Shown here piece after piece: positions 1 to 8,804 of a stretch of 64,000 nt of DNA. A model generated the notes under the pieces. That model was not told the origin of the DNA. It did no database searches and saw only the letters and a program-made list of their open reading frames with translations. Location: NCBI GenBank assembly GCA_032622095.1, contig CP136063.1, positions 265,973,426-266,037,425 on the forward strand, in the 5' to 3' direction. Source of the DNA: Siphonodentalium dalli. Lineage: Eukaryota; Mollusca; Scaphopoda; Gadilida; Siphonodentaliidae. A program made the translations under genes and the position numbers. Every line of letters begins with the position of its first letter. Position 1 is the first letter of the stretch.

Positions 1-540
1 TGTATCAAGGGTTACTACTGGGACGCAGATAACGACGAGAAATAAAAACGATTTTTTAACTGCTGTAACGCTTGTATCGCTCTGTATCAAGGGTTACTAC
101 TGGGACGCAGATAACGACGAGAAATAAAAACGATTTTTTAACTGCTGTAACGCTTGTATCGCTCTGTATCAAGGGTTACTACTGGGACGCAGATAATCAC
201 TAGAAATAAAAACGATTTTTTTAACTGCTGTAACGCTTGTATCGCTCTGTATCAAGGGTTACTACTGGGACGCAGATAACTGAGAGAAATAAAAACGATT
301 TTTTAACTGCTGTAACGCTTGTATCGCTCTGTATCAAGGGTTACTACTGGGACGCAGATAATCACTAGAAATAAAAACGATTTTTTAACTGCTGTAACGC
401 TTGTATCGCTCTGTATCAAGGGTTACTATATATACTGAGACGCAGATAACGATGAGAAATAAAAACATATTTTGTCAGCTTCTGTAACGCTTGTCCCGCT
501 CTGTATCAAGGCTTTCTACATGGGACAAAAACATACCCCC
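1..540. repeat. 82-bp tandem satellite, cut by window start
   Basis: About 6.5 head-to-tail copies of an 82-bp unit that begins tgtatcaagggttactactg. Early copies differ mainly in a short variable block (aacgacgag, aatcactag or aactgagag) just before gaaataaaaacg. The last copy and a half are clearly diverged, as expected at an array edge. The true left edge lies outside the window. Confidence 0.95.
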
Positions 541-727
541 TTAACTTTTTGCTCACGTTTCTTGCCATATAGATAAGATTAGATATTACTGACACTGAAA
601 TTTCAAAGAAAGTAGGTGTGTCACATACATGTTCTAAGGGTGAAATTCGGCAGTCTTCTCTGTCACCACCTGTTCAAAGTGCGACAAGTGTGCCTGAAGG
701 TGACTATAACAGAAAATCTCTGTCAAC

Positions 728-1225
728 ATGTGTCAACACTCATTAGTAGTACCTATGGTCAGTGTGGAAACAGAAGCATTAGCGGTAGATACCACAGAAC
801 ACATATCTGTCACACCAAATATTAGCATGGAACATGGCTACAACTACGCTTGCCCAGGACCCTCAACTAGCACCAATATGATTGCCATGGAGCATAGCTA
901 TACATTTCCCACCAAGTGTCTCCAAACTGATAATTGTAACTGTCCCAGTTGCTCAATGACTCCAGATAAGGAAAAGTTTTCATTACCTGCCCCAGAACAC
1001 AGTTATGGTACTAAATTCAAATGCAACTGCAGTATCAAGTGTGAGTGCCCAGGCTGTTATAAAAAAGAAATGCATATTTATGAGTTACAAAGGGAATTGG
1101 TTCAAATGAAAACTGTTCAGATTGCAACACCAAGTACACCTTTCACACCAAGAAAAGCAAAGCAAACTCGAACAATGCACTCGGTTATTATGAAAGACAA
1201 TAAGTCAGTTAAATATCTTGTCTGA
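728..1225 (+). pseudogene. Possible middle fragment of a THAP/DDE_Tnp_4-type transposase gene
   Basis: An open frame of 165 codons with protein-like composition. It has three spaced E-H-(G/S)-Y motifs (about residues 35, 55 and 89), each followed by Cys-rich stretches such as NCNCPSC and CNCSIKCECPGC. A helical segment follows (YELQRELVQMK, about residue 118), and the end reads MKDNKSVKYL. H-S-Y motifs after a THAP zinc finger, and a K..VK(F/Y) segment leading into a DDE_Tnp_4 catalytic domain, are known from THAP-linked transposase-like proteins. Neither a THAP C2CH finger nor a DDE domain is visible here, so this is at most one exon or a remnant. I do not recognise it with certainty. It could also be an unrelated small Cys-rich exon. 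Confidence 0.35.
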
Positions 1226-2518
1226 AAGTAGAACAACTACCAATATAGTCTGTTGATAGAGTGTGAATTGTTACAGTCGAGTAACCACCTTAGTTAATTA
1301 ATACGACATTTGTGTGGCCTATTTCATATCTCATTGACATGACAAGTAACGAAAAGCTATTTTATGTCGCAAGACTTTGTTTGGAAATGGAACATACAAA
1401 CAGCTGTCTGATTACTGGTGAATATATTCCCCCCTTGGGCATAGATAATTATAATCCGTTTTGCTCGGCATGAGAAAATAGAGGTTTTTCAATCTAAACA
1501 TTGCCACTATTGCTATGTTTGTGCTTCAATACGTGGGACTTGCTAGTAGCATATGGATATCCCACTTCAACAAGCGTGATGTAATGATGCCACATATTTT
1601 TGTCGAAGTACTCTAGATAAGACTTACATGTAATTGTAATAGTTCTTTGAAGTCTACAAAGAGAATCAAGGAATCAAGGATCCTGATGAATCCACCGATT
1701 AATTTATACTGCATTATATCTGTTGCAATAAAAAATATCATCATGTTTGTGAAAAGCATACTGTACTCTACTGTTACCTATTTCATATGCAGGTATTCAA
1801 ATGCCATAATTATGCTTGTCTTATCCTGATATTGTATCACACACATTTCTGCATATAGATGTGTACATAGTGGCATGAAGGTGTAAGACATACCGGTATT
1901 TATATCAGCCGAAGGGTCCCAGCATTGAAGCACAAACATAAAATAGACAGAAAATCGGAATACAGAAAAGTAAAGGTAGATTATACATAGTCATTGAAAC
2001 AAAACCAACTAGAACTTATAATGCATGTAGAAACTGACACACTTTAGTATCGCACACCATTGGAAAGCTTTAATTTTGAAACTGAACTTCATATGCCTAT
2101 GATATGTGTTGATAGGTAAATGCTTGTACATGTGCCGTAATATGACATGAGATTTAAATAATGTTTTTCAAACCTTTTCTCTAACTTGGCCCCACTGAGA
2201 TTCTGCCGGCAGCAGTTGTTTAGTTTGTCATCAGTTCATGACTGGTCAAAAACATACCAGCAAATACCACTTAGCTTCTGATTGAATTATTCTCGAAAAT
2301 CCTAGGCAATGCAAATTATTCATACATGTACATACACATGTAGCAATAGATAAAGATGTCTTCAATGGTCCTGTTAGATTTTTCCTGTGTATAATTTAAT
2401 GTAATTTTTTTGGAACGACAGGTTCCACTTGAAAGACAGTTTTGTATATTTTTTTTTTTTAAACGTTAATCTGTTTAACGCACATTGAAGAAAACAGCCA
2501 TACTAAGCCAGTGCCTTC
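1226..2518. other. No gene recognised
   Basis: A+T-rich DNA without a supported coding region. Its only structure is the inverted repeat listed separately at 1515-1940. Confidence 0.6.
1515..1940. repeat. Candidate fold-back element with ~24-bp inverted ends
   Basis: The left end (tatgtttgtgcttcaat, then a few bases, then tgggac; 1515-1539) is matched in inverted orientation at 1915-1940, with one small indel. The ~375-bp interior carries no coding signal. No target duplication was clear. Confidence 0.5.
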
Positions 2519-3640
2519 ATAAAACTGATACACATAACCAGTATTAAAACTGATACACCTAACCAGTATTAAAACTGATGCACCTAACCAGTATTAAAAC
2601 TGATACACCTAACCAGTATAAAACTGATACACCTAACCAGAATTAAATCTGATACACCTAACCAGTATTAAAACTGATACACCTAACCAGTATTAAAACT
2701 GATACACCTAACCAGTATTAAAACTGATACACCTAACCAATATTAAAACTGATACACCTAACCAGTATTTAAACTGATACACCTAACCAGTATTAAAACT
2801 GATACACCTAACCAGTATTAAAACTGATACACCTAACTAGTATTAAAACTGATACACCTAACCAGTATTAAAACTGATACACCTAACCAGTATTAAAACT
2901 GATGCACCTAACCAGTATTAAAACTGATACACCTAACCAGTATTAAAACTGATGCACCTAACCAGTATTAAAACTGATACACCTAACCAGTATTAAAACT
3001 GATACACCTAACCAGTATTAAAACTGATACACCTAACCAGTATTAAAACTGATACACCTAACCAGTATTAAAACTGATACACCTAACCAGTATTAAAACT
3101 GATACACCTAACCAGTATTAAAACTGATACACCTAACCAGTATTAAAACTGATACACCTAACCAGTATTAAAACTGATACATCTAACCAGTATTAAAACT
3201 GATACACCTAACCAGTATTAAAACTGATACACCTAACCAGTATTAAAACTGATACACCTAACCAGTATTAAAACTGATGCACCTAACCAGTATTTACACC
3301 TAACCAGTATTAAAACTGATACACCTAACCAGTATTAAAACTGATACACCTAACCAGTATTAAAACTGATACACCTAACTAGTATTAAAACTGATACACC
3401 TAACCAGTATTAAAACTGATACACCTAACCAGTATTAAAACTGATGCACCTAACCAGTATTTACACCTAACCAGTATTAAAACTGATACACCTAACCAGT
3501 ATTAAAACTGATACACCTAACCAGTATTAAAACTGATACACATAACCAGTATTAAAACTGATACACCTAACCAGTATTAAAACTGATACACCTAACCAGT
3601 ATTTACACCTAACCAGTATTTACACCTAACCAGTATTTCA
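2519..3640. repeat. 25-bp minisatellite, ~45 copies
   Basis: Tandem copies of a 25-bp unit (cagtattaaaactgatacac plus ctaac). Most copies are identical. Point variants are atgcac for atacac, and actag for accag. Near 3290 and 3463, and again at the right end, shortened copies (tatttacacctaaccag) are inserted. The homogeneity suggests recent expansion. Confidence 0.95.
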
Positions 3641-3770
3641 TACAGTTTTGATGTTTTAGAAGGACATGAATAACTATACTAGTATACTATAATCATTCTT
3701 TGGTACATATACCGGTAGTCTGGTTAATATATCCCATTTTTTCAGTGGAACAAAGCAAAAACATTGTTAA

Positions 3771-4014
3771 ACCTTCAATGAATTTTGCGAAACATTACGT
3801 GCCAATGCATTCTCTTATATATGAGAGTCTCCAATAAGGATCCTAACATATATAAGAGAATACATTGAATTAAAAATATTTAACTTGACGTTGTAAGCCA
3901 ATGCAATCACTTACATATGCGAGGCTCCCTGTGGTGGGAGACTTCCATATATAAGATAATGCACTGGCACATGATCTTTAATCCTGCAACAGCACAGCTC
4001 CCATGATGAAAGGG
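3771..4014. mobile_element. Diverged TTAA-type MITE (family with CCCTTTCATGAC ends)
   Basis: Starts after TTAA (3767-3770) with accttcaatga and ends with tcatgatgaaaggg ... catgatgaaaggg, followed by ttca, a decayed TTAA. The interior holds two diverged copies of the paired palindrome cassette (about 3803-3867 and 3898-3968). It belongs with the copies at 7443-7901 and 47949-48374. Confidence 0.65.
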
Positions 4015-4152
4015 TTCAATTACGGTATATTATACTGATATTTCAAATTTTATTGGAAATGTGCATGTGCATGAAATTAAAAAAATACTGAAATGTCATT
4101 TGATATGTTATAACACATTGACCATATCAATATAATATCAGTTACTTCAGCA

Positions 4153-4396
4153 TATGTTCCATGTGGATTCATTCAACCCCTGTTCCACAGTTTAAGTGAT
4201 ACAGATCAAAGTTCTGAATGTGCATCCATTTATGGAACTTTTCATTATTCATGATTCCATATATGGAATTCATGATTATTCAAAAGTTCCATATAGAATC
4301 ATGAATATTCAAAAGATCAATATATAGAATGCACCTCCAGAACTTTAACCTCTAGCACTTAATCCACGGAACAGGGCCTGGATAAATCCAATATGG
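4153..4396. repeat. Imperfect long fold-back (~245 bp)
   Basis: The left arm (tggattcattcaacccctgt and on through agttctgaatgtgcat) is matched imperfectly in inverted order by the right arm (atgcacctccagaacttt through ggaacagggcctggataaat). The centre is made of short complementary blocks around ccatatatgg and attcatgatt. It is probably a decayed MITE. Confidence 0.55.
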
Positions 4397-4443
4397 ACGC
4401 GACTCAATGACAATGAAATCAGTACATACTGGTATGAACATGT

Positions 4444-4735
4444 TTAACACTTAAACCAATAACTCTGCATATATATACTCTGCGTATTCCAGGCGTTTAT
4501 CACCCAATCAGCGATCTTGTTATAGCCTGGAACAGTTGTAACATGTAATTTGTGAATCATGGCTTGTATAACTTCAAGTTCACAATCATGACTTGCATAA
4601 CATCGGAGATATATATCTCCTGTAAAACAATATAATTGACTGAAGTAATGGATCCCATCGCTCAGCATTGATAAACACTTTGTCAATCAGGTATCCATGA
4701 TGAGAATAAACAACACAATAACATTAATCTCTACC
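4444..4735. other. No gene recognised past the YqaJ fragment
   Basis: A minus-strand frame of 80 codons lies here, but its composition does not match the expected C-terminus of the YqaJ protein. I see no supported feature. Confidence 0.4.
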
Positions 4736-4871
4736 GGTGACTCCCACCTGTCCCTGTACCTGATCATAGTGCCTGTGTGCATGTCTAAGCACAGGAGTTC
4801 CCGCTTCGTCATACTCCATGTATTCTAGATCCTCAACCACTGGAGCTTTATTTGAAGTCCTTATCGGACAC
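4736..4871 (-). pseudogene. SWIM/YqaJ gene, YqaJ domain second half beyond the MITE
   Basis: Reading from the far side of the MITE gives KCPIRTSNKAPVVEDLEYME and then RHYDQVQGQVGVTG, the segment that normally follows the E-x-K motif. It sits one base out of frame relative to the part on the other side of the MITE. A possible donor (ACCG|GTAGAG) ends it; the next exon was not found. Confidence 0.7.
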
Positions 4872-4875
4872 TTAA

Positions 4876-5257
4876 CCCTTTACCCAACAGAAGGGCCCTG
4901 TGCCAATGCATTATCTTATATATGCGAGTCGACCATAGGTCGCCTCGCATATATAAGAGAATGCATTGGCTTAACACATTAAAAATTATAAAATTGTTAA
5001 AGAATGTAAGAAAAAATGGTAAAAAAAGATTTTTTTTAGGCCAATGCATTCTCTTATATATGCGAGGCGACCTATGGTCGACTCGCATATATAAGAGAAT
5101 GCATTGGCACAGGGCATAACTGTAACTATCACAATGTGGTCAAGGAGCCGGTTCCAATGATATCCATATTTGTATGGTTCTATTGAGACAGACCGAAGAT
5201 ATTTTAGGCTGTTGAAGCTTTATTTGGCCGGTTTTGGCCGGTTTGTTGGGTAAAGGG
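4876..5257. mobile_element. piggyBac-like MITE (382 bp) inserted in the YqaJ exon
   Basis: Flanked by TTAA on both sides (4872-4875, 5258-5261). Its ends are CCCTTTACCCAACA and the exact inverse TGTTGGGTAAAGGG. TTAA duplication and CCC-starting ends are hallmarks of the piggyBac superfamily. Two oppositely oriented 69-bp palindromes lie at 4902-4970 and 5040-5108. A longer unique right segment (5109-5240) ends in a doubled ttttggccgg. There is no transposase, so it is non-autonomous. A ~97% copy is at 40058-40449. Confidence 0.9.
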
Positions 5258-5930
5258 TTAAGCAATGAGAAGGCCATCTCCGTGACAGGAACAAGAAACT
5301 AACCCATCAGGACTCGAACCAACAAATTCCAAGTTTTTGTCGACAAAGAGTCCACACGGCGCAACTATTAGGCTGTCATGTCCATTATCTTTCATGATCA
5401 TCTTGAACTTTTCAATAACAAAGCGTTCCATTCGTCTGCCATATTTAAATTGTACTAATTCTTGTGGATGTTTAGTTACCCCAAAGACCCTGTTAACAAG
5501 GTTTGAACAGTCAGTATCAGGATTCTTCTCAACAGTTTGCATTCGCGTATTCACATCATGGAAGGCTGTGGTGGTTATCCTCCCTTCGCGCTGAGTCAAC
5601 CAACAAGGGTTATTTGCCTGGCCTCTGGTCTTACACTCAACAGTTTAAATGTCTTCAGCTGACATAGGTTGCCACATTTCCTGTAGAAAATTATCGGTTG
5701 AAGTGGCATGGGTAGCTAAATGAACAATTGACTCTGGGAGGAGAGAAACATCTGACCCTGTGGTCTGAACAACTCGAGTTTCATTCAAATTTTCCTTCCT
5801 TTCTGCTAAAGTCACATACTCTGGGTGTACTTCTGCCAGATGTTCTAAAAACTCCTCAAACGTTTCTCCTTTCGATGCATCATGCCCCTTGAGTGTCCTT
5901 TTTGGTGTTGGATTGAGTCTTCTGGTGGTA
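5258..5930 (-). pseudogene. SWIM/YqaJ gene, linker and YqaJ domain first half
   Basis: A linker (EEFLEHLAEVHPEYVTL) leads to MSAEDI, then TAA at 5647-5645. Downstream codons in the same frame continue as TVECKTRGQANNPCW, so the stop interrupts real homology. The YqaJ motifs follow: REGRIT, FKYGRRMERFV, GLFVDKNLEFVGSSPDGL and SCHGDGLL. Homology ends exactly at the TTAA of the MITE (5258-5261). A possible acceptor (ttaccaccag) lies near 5922. Confidence 0.75.
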
Positions 5931-5980
5931 ACGGCAAAGTGGATAATAATGTTCACGATAAACAATTTGAAATTACTAGC

Positions 5981-6160
5981 ATGTGCTCCCATTTGCCTAC
6001 TAGTAATAATCATGATGGCCTAATAATAGTGATGGCTCGGAATTTGGATCAAATTAATAATAGTGATGGCAATGTCCCAATGCCAAATATATAATAGGGA
6101 TCGTTGGGAATTTTCTCCAAAATTAATAATTGTGCTGACACTAGGCAACTGAGAGTACAT
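5981..6160. mobile_element. MITE with ATGTRCTCYCAKTTGCCTA-type ends (180 bp)
   Basis: The inverted ends at 5981-5999 and 6142-6160 match at about 15 of 19 positions. The interior has aataatagtgatggc repeats and a segment gatcgttgggaattttctcc, which is shared with the better preserved copy at 7633-7817. It lies beside the YqaJ-coding exon. Confidence 0.7.
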
Positions 6161-6169
6161 GATTAATAA

Positions 6170-6341
6170 CAGGATATTCCTTATTTTTATAGGGTAGTCT
6201 CCCATCTATAATAGACCTAACAATATTTACCTTCAACTTGTAAGCCAGTGCATTCTCTGATATATGGGTGACTCGCATGTAAGAGAATGTACTGGCACAT
6301 GATATTTAATGCTGCACTAGCACCCCATATGAAAGGATAAA
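6170..6341. mobile_element. Decayed remnant of the palindrome-bearing TTAA MITE
   Basis: Contains a degraded 69-bp palindrome (about 6245-6298), then catgatatttaatgctgcac and atgaaagg(ata)aa. This matches the right part of the element at 3771-4014. The left half is missing or unrecognisable. Confidence 0.55.
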
Positions 6342-6412
6342 CTACCATACATTGATGGAAAGAGCTCTATCCATCAATGTATCGCATTATTATAATCAAT
6401 AAATTTGAAAAA

Positions 6413-6463
6413 TGATCAAGGAAATATGGGTTGATACAAAAATCGGACTTGGCACTGAAAGGG
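6413..6463. mobile_element. Terminal fragment of a TTAA MITE
   Basis: The stretch tgggttgatacaaaaatcgg then acttggcactgaaaggg, followed by TTAA (6464-6467), matches the end of the element at 19645-19846 in inverted orientation. Only one end is present. Confidence 0.7.
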
Positions 6464-6467
6464 TTAA

Positions 6468-7118
6468 TTGTAACTACCCTACAATAACACTGTTAATTAG
6501 TGTGTGTACCTGGACTGGGGTGGTCTGGTTCAAGAGGAGGGGGTGGGTGCAGTTGGAAATTAAATTGTGTACACCCCTCTCTCACAAAGGAGTCCCTCTA
6601 GCCAGTAGTCACATTCCTAGTAGTTGGCTGGGTTTTTTTTACTGCTGCCTCGGCTGCTATGGGATAAAATTGGATCAGTTGTTTTCAGTACCCTCACTTT
6701 TAGTAGATTACCAACAAACTGCATTAGGATTGGAACCAGCAACAGCGGGTGGCCTATGGCTGTCTAATGTGCCATGCAGTTTACTGACTGAAACAGTGGG
6801 TCCACATCCCTCTATTATAAGAAGTTGATTACTATGAATAATTATGGTTTTATATGACAATCAGACTATGGATGGGTTGGGGTGATTACCGACCAACACC
6901 ACCCTCCCTGCCCACAGAGACTTACCATAGGTCAAAATGATCAACAGTTCTAAATGTCATCCCAGACGCTTCGTAAGATTGAACCATCAGATATGATTTT
7001 AATTTTTTCAGTTAGCTTGGTTTACCAAAAAGTATTTACGGTAGTCTGGTTTTAATTTTTTTTATACCAAAAATCTAATTTATTTCTACTTTCTGAAATA
7101 TTTTGACAGAAAATGCAA
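6468..7118. other. No gene recognised (intron region of YqaJ gene)
   Basis: An open plus-strand frame (to 6828) reads through here but shows no domain, and it starts inside the MITE end. It lies between YqaJ exons and is best read as intron. Confidence 0.5.
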
Positions 7119-7162
7119 TCAACGCAGACCTGTGTTATGATAAATTTTATCATTTAATCTAC

Positions 7163-7377
7163 CGGGAAGTTGAAGAAAAGACTCACTAGACTTTCGCTCA
7201 GCTCTTGGCTTCTTGATTTCCATCTCACATATACGAGCTGGCATCACTGGTCCTGTTCTCTTTGGATTTGTCCACCCACATGCCTGAGGTGTCACAGCAG
7301 GTTGGATGTGCCCATACTGCCAACATAAGTCAACTTTCAGGCGTAATGCAGCCATATGATTACATGTTTGTCCCAAC
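7163..7377 (-). pseudogene. SWIM/YqaJ gene, exon 2 (SWIM second half)
   Basis: The acceptor TTCAG lies at 7382-7378. The exon opens with LGQTCNHMAALRLKVD, which supplies the C and H ligands of the SWIM finger started in exon 1. It ends near LQLPG with a possible donor G|GTAGAT at 7163/7162. The 3' boundary is tentative, because this donor does not give a phase match to the next recognised exon. Confidence 0.65.
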
Positions 7378-7442
7378 CTGAATATAAAGAGTTATACTGT
7401 TATTTATAACAGTAACCATTAGTACATAACAGTTGTTATTAA

Positions 7443-7901
7443 CCCTTCTATGACAGACAAGAGTTACGCTGGTGCAGTATTAAAGATAATGTGCCAGTGC
7501 ATTCTCTTGTACACGTATATGCGAGTCTTCTGATGGAGCCTCGCATATATACATGTAAGAGAATGCACTGGCTTACAAGTTCAAGATAAATATTGTTAGG
7601 TCAGTGCGTTCTCTTATATATGTGAGGCTCTCTACTCTTATGTGCCTAATAAACGTCATGGTCTAATAATAGTGATGGGTAGGGATTTAGGCTGAAATTA
7701 ATAATAGTGATGGCAATTTCACTCTATGTCTCAATGCCAAATAATAGTGATCGTTGGGAATTTTCTCCGAAATTAATAATCGTGCTGACACTATTTAATA
7801 TTAGGCACATGAGAGTATGGGAGACTCGCATACTAGTATATATCAGAACGCATTGGCACACGATATTGGCAAACTTTCAGGAAGATTCAGCCATGGAAGT
7901 G
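7443..7901. mobile_element. TTAA MITE with nested second MITE
   Basis: Flanked by TTAA (7439-7442, 7902-7905). Its ends (CCCTTCTATGAC / inverse of CACTTCCATGGC) are diverged from the family at 47949-48374. A palindrome copy is at about 7492-7573. The second copy is split by a different MITE at 7633-7817, giving a relative age order. The element lies in intron 1 of the SWIM/YqaJ gene. Confidence 0.75.
7633..7817. mobile_element. Nested MITE, TACTCTYATGTGCCTAATA ends (185 bp)
   Basis: The 19-bp inverted ends (7633-7651, 7799-7817) differ at one position. The interior is shared with 5981-6160. It interrupts one palindrome arm of the host MITE: gtgaggctctc before, gggagactcgcat after. Confidence 0.8.
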
Positions 7902-8448
7902 TTAATGAGTCAACAATTATTCAGCAGATTCTTTAACATTTAGTATATTAGGTTTACAAAATGGTAATTTATTAATTATCAGCTGTAAGTAGACACACCG
8001 TACACTAGAATATAATTTCCTAACAATCTCTTTCAAATAATATAGATAATGTATGGCGTGGAGTTACTCTCATTAAAAAAAGAAAACGCAGTACAGCCTG
8101 TATGCTGCTTATTTTGGTCACTAGATATGTTTTCATTTCATTCCAAAATAAGGTAGCTTTGTCATCAATTTCAGTTTTGATTTTATTTGATTTTATTTAT
8201 ATTAAATACTAGTATACATGTACATGTACTAGTATTAAGTTCTTAAAACTACTCAATAAGGCTGTGTTAAGATTACCTATCAATAGTTACCTCGACAACA
8301 AGAATAACTTACTTACCCGACCGGCATTCCAAGTGAAAATGAAATTTCGGCATAAATTCCATACGTCTAGATAGGCTAGAGGAAACATATTTCTTGTTCA
8401 CCCTTTAATACAGTACCTGCTGATGGTACATCATAATTTCGCATTCAC

Positions 8449-8804
8449 CCTGCGACACAACTGCAGAATGCCCTCTTTATTTCACCAGATTTCTTCTCAA
8501 GGCAGACCCAAACATTGTGTCGTGGATCGTTCATTCCTTGCGATGGCCTACATTCTGCTTTTAAAAAGCATAAATCGCTACTCTCGCTGATCCCGTGATA
8601 AAATATGTCACCTATAAAATTTGAATCAAAGTAGCTGTATGCCTTTTGCTCTTTATAGTCACATAGCAGTCGCTTTGTAAGAGATGCTTTCTTTATATCG
8701 GTCGCATGTTGGGCCAGATAAACACTGATATATTGTACCATGGTCGGTGGCCATTTTTCCTGTCCATCTTTCTCGTCGAACCAACCTGTTTTCAACTCTT
8801 TCAT
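8449..8804 (-). pseudogene. SWIM/YqaJ gene, exon 1 (SWIM first half)
   Basis: Open from ATG at 8804. The sequence includes WPPTMVQYI, KAYSYFDSNF and ending FCSCVAG, the first two cysteines of the SWIM CxC...CxH finger. The donor is GG|GTGAAT at 8449/8448. Homologues often have extra N-terminal sequence, so an upstream exon is possible. This exon itself has no visible defect. Confidence 0.7.

Larger units (their letters stand above)
4736..8804 (-). pseudogene. SWIM zinc-finger / YqaJ-like nuclease gene, broken
   Basis: A multi-exon gene read from 8804 down to about 4736. Exon 1 (8804-8449) and exon 2 (7377-7163) join with clean GT-AG sites (GG|GTGAAT and TTCAG|GTTGG). The join completes a SWIM finger, CSCVAG followed by GQTCNH. 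A later exon (about 5930-5258) carries the lambda-exonuclease-like YqaJ domain, with TQREGRIT, the FKYGRRME helix and the GSSPDGL motif. After a MITE, 4871-4736 continues with KCPIRTSN and HYDQVQGQVGVTG, typical of the C-terminal half of the fold. Defects: an in-frame TAA at 5647-5645, a MITE at 5257-4876, a frame offset at the insertion, and no Glu where the catalytic E-x-K of EIKCP is expected. The family is multicopy in invertebrates and may act on DNA; cellular function is unknown. The exon 2 to exon 3 junction is not in phase as I read it, so a piece may be missing. Confidence 0.8.

Noticed and set aside
2519-3640. CRISPR-like array
   Set aside because: Units are contiguous without spacers and the context is eukaryotic; it is a minisatellite.
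4861-5119. Short proteins repeating MHW...YKRMHW on both strands
   Set aside because: Translations of the palindromic MITE. The same peptides recur wherever the 69-bp palindrome occurs.
5295-5325. tRNA B-box-like sequence (ggttcgagtcc on the minus strand)
   Set aside because: It is the coding sequence for the GSSPDG motif of the YqaJ exon. No A-box or cloverleaf is present.
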